A stretch of 64,000 nt of DNA from Tenodera sinensis (lineage: Eukaryota > Arthropoda > Insecta > Mantodea > Mantidae), in the NCBI GenBank assembly GCA_030765045.1, contig CM060969.1:58409716-58473715 (forward strand). Reading direction: 5' to 3'. Below, one piece after another: positions 56,041 through 64,000 of this stretch; within the stretch, counting starts at the first letter, position 1, and each line of letters starts with the position of its first letter. The position numbers and the translations under genes are program-made. The notes under the pieces are model-generated. The model had not been told where the DNA came from, ran no database searches, and saw nothing but the letters and a program-made list of their open reading frames with translations.

Positions 56041-57370
56041 TGAACTACAAGTGGCGTCTAAGAACAAAATTGTCTTAAGATAACCTTAAATCTACCTTGA
56101 GACTTGCTTCGGTAATTAATAATTTACCAATATTAAGATATTTGTGAAATGGCATAAAATGGGCATAATAAATGCGTAATTAAGTTTAAAGCGTGACCAG
56201 AAGCAGGGGTTTTAATGTGGAGTTATTTTTAGGAGCAGTTTGTTTCTTTTTGAATGCCAAGTTAAAAGTTACATAAATATTTCTTATTTTTTGTGATTTT
56301 AATGTTTTGTTTTGGAACATTAATTTTTTAATAATTAACAATATTAATTTTTTTAATAATTACGTTATTATTTTGATTCGTATTAAAACCTTATGATGAG
56401 AAAATTTATGTAAATCAATAGTTTTAAATCAAGATTGAGTTTACTTCACTTTCCTTTCAAACCTTGTACACCCATGTTTTGTTAAACGCCGGTGCTATCT
56501 GTGCGTATGCCGCAGTCTATCTCGGGGCGCCTCATGCCCAAGGGTAGGGATTGCTAAGGTCACGAAATTGCGTTTGGCTTGACATCGCTGTTCTTAGACT
56601 TTCACCAAATAAGCGTTGCCAGACTTCTTGAACGTAAGCAATGCCAAAAAAGTCACTAATGAACATAAGTATATCACATAACATTTGAAAGTGCTTTCGT
56701 AAATCAGACGCAACGTACACATAACTAAACCGCCACTGCAACACAGTTGAGTATTAAAGTGGAAGGAGGTAAATCTAACCTTCCCTCCTTCGCAAAGGTT
56801 GGACATCACTGATATGTATAGCTGGAGATACGAGGAGGGGAGGGAGGAAAAAATAATTTTACGTTGCAATGCCAACATGACAGCGGTAAACATTGGAACG
56901 AAAGTTCCAATTTATATTATTTCTATCCTGGTTTGGTCATTTGACATCAGCACAGATATTTCCAGAGCACTGCACGGCCGTGGTAACTTGGTATCATAAT
57001 TGCATGCAACTTACTGAGAGATTCTCCGAGTCCGGGGGCACATATTGCTCATTTTGTCTAGTGCTTGTAGGTCATCCCAAGGCTTAACGCACATATATCG
57101 TCATTATTCTGCGAGGATATTCATTACATATAACCCAACAAATCTGGTAGCTGCTGTCACACAAACATAATAGCAGGGTTTCCCGTCCTTCCTTCCTATG
57201 TGCAGCTCATAAATAAATTTACGTGGCTAGGTGGAATTTTTGTACCGTGCTCAGATGCAGGTCGACTGGCGCCATTCTGCCCTACCCAAGGCTGCCGTTC
57301 CATATCGCCGCTTAGATCAAAATTGAAAAGACCGTTACGCTCATACATGCAGGGTGTAAAAAACGTGTGT
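56041..57370. other. Non-coding; 36 bp exact repeat at 56689-56724
   Basis: Holds one of two identical 36-base blocks (the other at 60442-60477). Otherwise AT-rich DNA with chance frames. Confidence 0.4.
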
Positions 57371-57825
57371 TGCACTCACGTGACTTTCTCTACTGTTGCA
57401 CTTGCACTCTTGTATTTTTAGAAACACTTATTCCTCTATCTACTTCGTGTTAATCGAGATAAACACTTGTGGAAATTAACTTCTTGCTAATTTTCTTGTA
57501 GGTGCAAGGAGAATACAGTAGCCTTTAAGCGACAGTCAAATGTTGAAATTCTGTTATGTTTGCATGACCAGGAGATAAAAAAAGAATAACATGTGAGAGC
57601 GTCTGGAAGTAATTGCAAAATTCTGACAAATAACAAGCTATATCTCCGAAATGGAACACTTCACGCACACACGCACGCACGCCCACGCGCGCGCGCGGAT
57701 TCTCCTTCTAAAATGCTTGTTTGGCTTCAGAGGGCCCCAAAACATATTTCCGGTGAAATCTCGACATCATATTTTTGGGTCGAATACAGTACTTCCCCTA
57801 CTTTACGGAGTAGAGAAAGTAAAAA
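57371..57825 (+). repeat. Family A repeat, copy 4, most complete
   Basis: Starts CACTCACGTGACTTTCTCTA and ends with GAGTAGAGAAAGT at about 57821, so ACTTTCTCTAC and its reverse complement form short terminal inverted repeats around 440 bp. Internal order matches other copies. The CA/CG-rich tract at 57663-57698 occupies the same place as the CA tract in copy 3. Confidence 0.7.
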
Positions 57826-58318
57826 TATACGTTAGAAGGCGCAATTATAGATACATGTACACGATGTGATTGAGTGATATATAGATAGCTACGTTCGAAG
57901 AAAAACTGCTAAAAACATCCGTAAACATCAACTGAATTCCAACTTCAGTACACAAATGCATGATTTGTAAACATTCAAGAGCGATTTACTCATTGTCTGC
58001 ACTAGAAATGTGCGGTAAACGCCCTTCTTATAACTTCAAGTGAACAAGAGATACATCAGGGATGTCCAATCTTGTCTCTTTGGAGAACTTTACGTAATGA
58101 GCTGCTATACCGCACTCCACTCCTTCCCTCGAACACTGATGCCGAGATGAATCAGCAGCACACGTTTGGAACCCTGAGGCTGGCTTGCCCATAGCTCGGG
58201 TTCCAACACAGCTGTAGGGTGCTCTTACCTCGTCCCTGAATACCCTCAGTGCTCACAGGGTGAATTCCCCTGCGCTTCTAGTGCAGTCCAGGCATGGAGG
58301 TGGACATTCTCAATATAC
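57826..58318. other. Non-coding, nothing recognised
   Basis: Left flank of the solo LTR; a GC-richer stretch at 58130-58300 is unrecognised. Confidence 0.4.
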
Positions 58319-58753
58319 TGTAACAAATGAAGAAAACACCAGTTACTGCTATTCACACTTTATTGCCTTTTAGTCAGTTAGCGTAGTGCTAACGTTGCAC
58401 TCAGATTACTTTTGTACAAGCTCGGAGCAACAGAACAACTGCCGAATCACAAATCAGAACTGTCAGATTGAACTGCTAGTCGGCACGACTCCTCAACGCT
58501 TCGTATACGTCTGTTTTCCTGGTGCCCGGTGCTTGGCAGCGACTTATATAGGTCCTTAGACAGAGGGAAAGTTCTGGAGGTAGAATATTCGGGAGTGCCT
58601 GTGGCGGAACGGTCCAGAAACCGCACCGCCATGTAATAGCTATTGTCTCGTACGCTCCTATTGTTGTCGGCGGCAGGCCGTTAGGCCAGGCAGGCGACTG
58701 GCTGGGTCCCCCCTCCCCAGTGTAGGCAATCAGATGCGGAGGGCGCGGTGACA
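58319..58753 (-). mobile_element. Solo LTR, 435 bp, with 4 bp target duplication
   Basis: Plus-strand ends are TGTAACAAATG and GCGGTGACA, so on the coding (minus) strand it starts TGTCACC and ends TGTTACA. ATAC directly flanks both sides (58315-58318 and 58754-58757). On the minus strand CTATATAAGTCGC at about 58535-58547 is a good TATA box, and AATAAAG near 58359 is a polyadenylation signal, giving a normal U3-R-U5 order. No sequence similarity to the other LTRs was noticed. A small minus-strand open frame inside follows from its GC content. Confidence 0.8.
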
Positions 58754-58757
58754 ATAC

Positions 58758-59629
58758 CTACTAAGTGAAGAAACAGGGTATTTTCTCTCTTAATTTGTAA
58801 TTGTGTCGCTTCTGAAATACATAATAAAAGTCATGTTAAAATGTGCTCTGGATAAGTATGTTAAACTCTATATTGGCAACATAAACTGAAAAAGCTGTAT
58901 TTTACGTCTGCATTAAGGGTTATTTTTTTTTTTATTATTTTTATTACCTAAATTACATAAGATCGCAGCGTGTAAAATAATTAGTTTTTCTAACACCACA
59001 TTTTTCGTTACGTTATAGTCTTATATCACGTTACTTAATACCATGACTATGTCATATTTAGAAGCTTTTTCCCGTCATTGAATGCATGGCCAACATAATA
59101 GAGGAAATGAGAAGACTTATTTCAGATCGATTACCGCATCTGCGGCATCAAAAATGATTTTTTAAAATCTAGAATATCGATCACATTAGAAATAATTCGG
59201 GAACCAACTTTATTGAATTTAGATTTTATTTAAATCGTTTAAGCGATCAATATTGCCCAGTCCATTTCTAAAATATAGACAATGCAGAGGTTAATTGATG
59301 CTTCGATCGCTTAAACTCTGATTTATGTGTACTGGTGTACTCTTAAGAGGTTGGTGGCCAAACTCCCACAGTAGCTAAATCATCGTTATGTTGATTCTCT
59401 TGCGCCACGATTTTACCGTAGATCTGAAACAGTAGTTTATCCAGGGAAAATCAAAACTCGACTGTAATTTAACTATATTACCATTAAAAGAAAGTATTAC
59501 AGGAAAGAAACACTATAAAATATTAATTTAACTTACCAAATTAATTTATCGAACTGCTTCCGTGTATTGTTTCTCTTTTTGTTGCTTGGTGAAGCTAATT
59601 TGCAATATCTATGCGGAAAACAAGTGACA

Positions 59630-59672
<43 letters not shown>

Positions 59673-59794
59673 GGGGGGGGGGTAAGCTAGGATGAAACGT
59701 TTTGGGATAAGCAGTCATGGTTTGTGGAATTTACGTCGCTTCGTAACACCATATTGGTCAAAAATAATATGACGTAGTACTGGGAGATCCAATA
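58758..59794. other. Non-coding, with (GT)n plus G run at 59632-59682
   Basis: AT-rich DNA with a GT tract followed by twelve G. Nothing else recognised. Confidence 0.45.
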
Positions 59795-60265
59795 AACTGA
59801 GAACTGACTGCGCGGTGTTTTTCCTGTTCGCGTTATCAGCTCTCTTTGCCTTCTGCGGCTATCACAGAATCATGCCACACTTTTAGGACTATTTTTGAAA
59901 GCTTTGCTTGCCAACTTTATGAAAGAAGGCGCTGAAATTGGGCACTGCCGTACATTTTGGCACCACTTTAGGAAACTATTCATCACTTTCCGTAGTTCAC
60001 ATTGCAAAATGCTGACAATTACCTGGCTGATATTTTGCTGTAAACCTTTAAGGTGTGTGCGCTTGTATTATACACTTTCTGTTTTAATTTGCCCCAGAGT
60101 CAGAAATCGTAGTGTTAGGTTGGAGGACCAAGGGGCCCACAGATCTTTACACATAATTTGGATCTCAAACACTTTTTCAATTGTTCTCACCGAAATATTG
60201 GCCTATGAATTGTGGCAGTCTTGTTGAAAAAGGCAAAATCACGCTCCCTGTCTGATAATTCTTTT
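59795..60265 (-). pseudogene. DDE transposase C-terminal remnant, copy 3
   Basis: Matches 10860-11345 over most of its length: TTTAGGAAACTATTCATCAC, GATATTTTGCTGTAAAC, CCCCAGAGTCAGAAATCGTA, TTAGGTTGGAGGACC and GGCAAAATCACGCTCCCTGT. Minus-strand coding, many stops. It carries the same C-terminal part as the other two copies. Confidence 0.55.
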
Positions 60266-63200
60266 AAAGATGGGGCAAAATTGTATATGTTGATTCGGGA
60301 AGGGGGGGAGGGGAGAATGGCCCTGGAATTTTTTCTCCACTCATGGAGAGAGGTGTTTCATGAACAATACTAGGTTTTCCAGAGCTCCAATAACGTCTAT
60401 TTTATGTACACGCGTATCCATGAAGATGGAATCATTATCACAAGTGCTTTCGTAAATCAGACGCAACGTACACATAATCGTCCGTGAAAAATATTAAATA
60501 TGGGTCCATTTCGCCATTGCATACACCAATAAGCCTCCACCAGTGGTGATCGCATACTCGCAACTACACACCCACTAATTTTTTCCGCATGCGAATGTGT
60601 ATAGACATGCATATGAAAAAGTCGAATGTCCAACTTTCTGGTACGTATATGAACTTGCTGGTTTAATTTTCCCGCGCCCTCTTTACAAAATGACAACTCA
60701 CTCAGTCAACAAGCTGAGACGCATAAACCCGATTTTGCGACTGGCGAAGGTAACTTTTAGGCGAGGGGTACGCAGGGAGCGGTGCAAAGCTTGCATTTAA
60801 GAGTACGGCGAGTTAAGGCAGCATAATCGACAATGCCAACGCATGCGATTCTCACCGCGCAAGCGCACTACATTCTCGTACAAGTTCCTCCGTTTTCCTT
60901 GCTACAAGCTTTTCCCTCCCGTTTAGCAGAACCTACTAGGCAGCCAACGTGACGGTTCTAAATGTAATGTAGCCATCTTCTATATTATATTAATGTTATA
61001 AACACAATTACATCTAGTCTTATTAAGCGATTATAAATGCATATAATACTGTTTGTTATGTTTGTTCTGGCGGGAAGTTGCATGCAGTTGTGTCTGCACA
61101 TAGCGGGAAATTTGAATCTATGAAAGTGTGGAAATGAATAACATGGTGAAACTAAAGGAGATAAGTCTTTCGGGTTTATTTTTATAAGAGAAGCTGTTTT
61201 CCGTTCTTATTGTTTGCGAGTGAGGGAAATGGTGTCTGGACAAATAATAGTTCTTGTGATATTGGTCATTTCAAACAAAAAATAGCAAAACATAAGAGCT
61301 CAATTGTCCATATGAATTTAGAATTAGAATTGTGTGGTGTATGTCAGAGAAAGAAAGGGAGTAAAGGTGGAGAGGATGTAATGTACTGCACACCCACTGC
61401 GACAAGTCACGAACCGCCACTGGCCTCCACTCATAAAATGTGAGCTTAATTAAAGGACCACCTGGTTGATCATTTGCCGCAGTTATTAAACTATGGGTTA
61501 TTGTGCGGCCTGGAACTTTAACACAGGAACTTTTCTTGCAAATCGTATTTTCACTCGACGAACTGACTTAGCACGTACCAATACACGCTGCATCGTAGAA
61601 AACATGCTGATATACTTTGTGACTAAACTCAGGACAAAATAATATTAAATCATAATAACCGAATCACTGTCACCTGGATACTGCAGAGTCTGAACAGATC
61701 AAAACCACCTCATTGCCGTGACCTTGATTGCAGCAGTAGCGGGGAATCGTACATCCACACGCCCAGTGAAAACCACCGCCTAGGCGGTTCATAGTTCATT
61801 AGCCCTCTCTGTAAGAGTGAGACAGTACGCTAATTCTAACAGAATTGCGTGTGTATTGGTGAGAGACAGACATGTTCGACCAGTTAATAATCCCTGGCAG
61901 GAATGCAGCCAGTACGTCAGTACACAATTCCAGGTACCCAGCGACATCAGTCGTGCTTCTAGTCGCGCTTATGATAGTATTGCCAGCCTTGGAATGCGTA
62001 TTGATGCTAGATTAAAGCAAAGAACTCGATCAAAATAGTTGAACTAGAATGTCATTTTCTATTCATTAAGCATATTTATCTTGAAAAACGCAAAAACACT
62101 GCCAGTCTGCTTCGGTCTTTAGTGGTACATCCTCGAGCGTTATATCGTGCAATTCCTATAAGAATACGTATTCATTGTACCTTGGCTGAAGCTAGTTCTA
62201 GTTAAGATCGCGTATGTATGGAGGCAGCAAACGACAGTGTGGCCCAATAAGACCAAAAATGCCCCCACTTTAAAAACGATCACTCTGGCCCCGTTCGTCC
62301 AGCAAGCGTGGTAACACAACAGATTTCACTACTAGGCGGAGGATTATCTACTTCTATACTATATTTTTTTACACCCGACATCAAATTAGAGACTCGTACG
62401 ATTTTGCAACTGAAATTAAGACAAATTAGCAGCGAGTAAATATAGCGGGAATACCATTCGGAAGGTAAGTTAGCAACGTAACCAACAGAACAACGTTTGC
62501 ATACAAGTTAACAAAACTCGGGTTACACTACGTGAAATGTCTCTCCTCTCCCTTTCATTTCCCTAAGAGCAAGAGCTGGTGAACAGGCAAGAGTGATTTT
62601 AGCACTCTAGATAACCCAATATACAGACAAAAAGGAAAGACATGCTAGGAAGCAGTAGATTCATCTGTTTGTCCTTTTGGAGAAATAACTCGCAATTAAC
62701 GCAAGTGTCACGACTTCTTTGTTTCTCGGTTTATTCCAAGCAAGCAGTATACATTTCGGCACCCGTACATATTTATATCCTGTGTATAATGTAATTTTAG
62801 ATATGTCGTTATAGTTGTACTAAAACGGTTCTCAGTTTAATGTTGCAGAGAATGCAGCATGTTCGTGTAAAAGAGTGACAGAACAAACGCCATGAAAAGT
62901 GCAGAATGAAGCACTGCAATAGCAGCAACTTCAGAACAAGACCCCAAGCATCACACATCACGCACTCTGCTTGTTTCTATGGTGTGAGAGAGGAGGAGGG
63001 GAGAATTAATGAGGAAACAATGAACAGGGTCTTATTACCTCTTCAGTTAGCAGCATTTAAATGCATGTAAATGTGCATTTATGTTCTCTCCCGGCATCGC
63101 TTGTAATTAAACACAAGCTATCCCTTTGAGCAGCACACGGCTTTTCATTCCAACAGAGATATTAAGTTACTGGGACTTGTTGCTAGGTTACTTCTATACT

Positions 63201-63480
63201 TTTGTTCGTAAATGTAAAGCAATAGAAACCAAAGGATGTATTTCTCCTGTTAGCTTCTACCTCTCTTTACAGATGGCGATGAATTTCAGATCTCTGTAAA
63301 CTGTATTGTGTTCTTAAAAGTAAGCAGAGGAAGTCTTGCATTTAAAAAAAAAGAAAAAAAAATACTGTCGAGATATCAACGGGATATCGAGTCGTGTTTT
63401 GAGGACCCCTGAACTAAAACATCAATGTTAGAAAAAACGTCTTAGGTGTTTGCAAACTTGTAATTAACACTTTTTGATGT
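60266..63480. other. Non-coding; 36 bp exact repeat at 60442-60477
   Basis: No gene recognised in 3.2 kb. Plus-strand frames at 61210-61443 and 61817-62038 have no recognisable features. A run of A with one G lies at 63342-63361. Confidence 0.4.
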
Positions 63481-64000
63481 GTTGCACTCGCATGACTTTC
63501 TCTACTCTTACACAAACTATTCTTACAAATTCTTATTCGTCTATCTACGTCATATTAATCGAGATAAACATTTGCAGAAATTATCTTATTCCTAATTTTG
63601 TTGCAGGTGCAAGGGGAATACAGTAGGATTTAAGCGATACTCAAATGTTCTAAGAGTGGTCGCTATATGATGACTTTGAAATTCCATTCTCTTTGCATGA
63701 CCAGGAGATAAATGATTAACGACCTCACATTTGGGAATCTAAATAAGTGTTGCAAAATTCTGACAAATATGGAATATCTCCGAAATGAAGAAAGATCATT
63801 TGACACAAATTAATTGTATTTTAACCAGATTTACATGTTTGTGTGGTAAGATTTGATATATCTCTTACGGTTTACCAGTTATGCAACAGTCATTAAGAGT
63901 AAAGAGAGCTACATGGGCTGTAGCTAGAAAATATCTTAAAGATACGGGATTTTAATGAAAATCGTTAGAGGCATTTTGAGAGAATAAACATTTTCGAAAA
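63481..64000 (+). repeat. Family A repeat, copy 5, cut by the window edge
   Basis: Begins TTGCACTCGCATGACTTTCT and follows the same order as copies 1 and 4, including GAATACAGTAGG, ATTCCATTCTCTTTGCATGA, GGAATATCTCCGAAATG, TTTACCAGTTATGCAACAGT and ACATTTTCGAAAA at the edge. Confidence 0.65.

Overview
The window looks like repeat-dominated, intergenic nuclear DNA of an arthropod, most likely an insect with a large genome. A cockroach or termite would fit, but that is inference. The DNA is AT-rich, full of simple repeats (CA, GT and AG tracts, poly-A and poly-G runs), and carries typical animal transposons: an env-bearing Ty3/gypsy element, an R2-like and a Jockey-like LINE, mariner relatives, tRNA-derived SINEs and MITEs. 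No bacterial-style operon, rRNA gene, functional tRNA gene or CRISPR array is visible. The only hint of a host gene is a 73-codon open frame at the left edge (1-222) that ends in a stop and could be a terminal exon.

Layout. 1-13 kb: the possible exon, a transposase remnant, MITEs, an LTR copy with primer-binding site (5.6-6.2 kb), a tRNA-derived SINE (9.2 kb), a second remnant of the same transposase family (10.9-11.3 kb) and a zinc-finger fragment like hAT/GTF2IRD2 proteins (11.7-11.9 kb). 13.5-25 kb: a TIR element, copies of a CA-tract MITE family here called family A, a second LTR copy with primer-binding site (16.7-17.2 kb), a P-element-like fragment (20.2 kb) and a broken copy of an uncharacterised arthropod multi-copy ORF (21.8-22.7 kb). 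25.1-34.5 kb: a TIR DNA element split by an 8,048 bp Ty3/gypsy retroelement on the minus strand (26026-34073).

The gypsy element is the best preserved part of the window. It has two 673 bp LTRs differing at only two noticed positions, a 4 bp target duplication, a primer-binding site, a single-frame 1,356-residue Gag-Pol and an env broken by one frameshift. Consensus splice signals flank the Gag-Pol frame and would give a spliced env RNA. The U3 starts with four 57 bp tandem repeats, each beginning with a copy of the LTR terminus.

34.5-64 kb: a pogo-like DNA transposon remnant (35.6-36.4 kb), another LTR copy (37.6-38.1 kb), SINE pieces, a near full-length R2-like element with a restriction-like endonuclease (40.6-43.5 kb, minus, two frameshifts), a 520 bp MITE, two mariner pseudogenes (45.8 and 46.9-48.1 kb), more family A copies, an LTR at 51.9-52.4 kb, a Jockey-type LINE interrupted by about 1 kb of foreign DNA (53.5-56.0 kb), a clean solo LTR with a 4 bp duplication (58.3 kb), a third transposase remnant (59.8 kb) and a family A copy running off the right edge.

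These elements do not work together. They are independent insertions of different ages, several nested in one another. Only Gag-Pol of the gypsy element looks capable of making an intact product.
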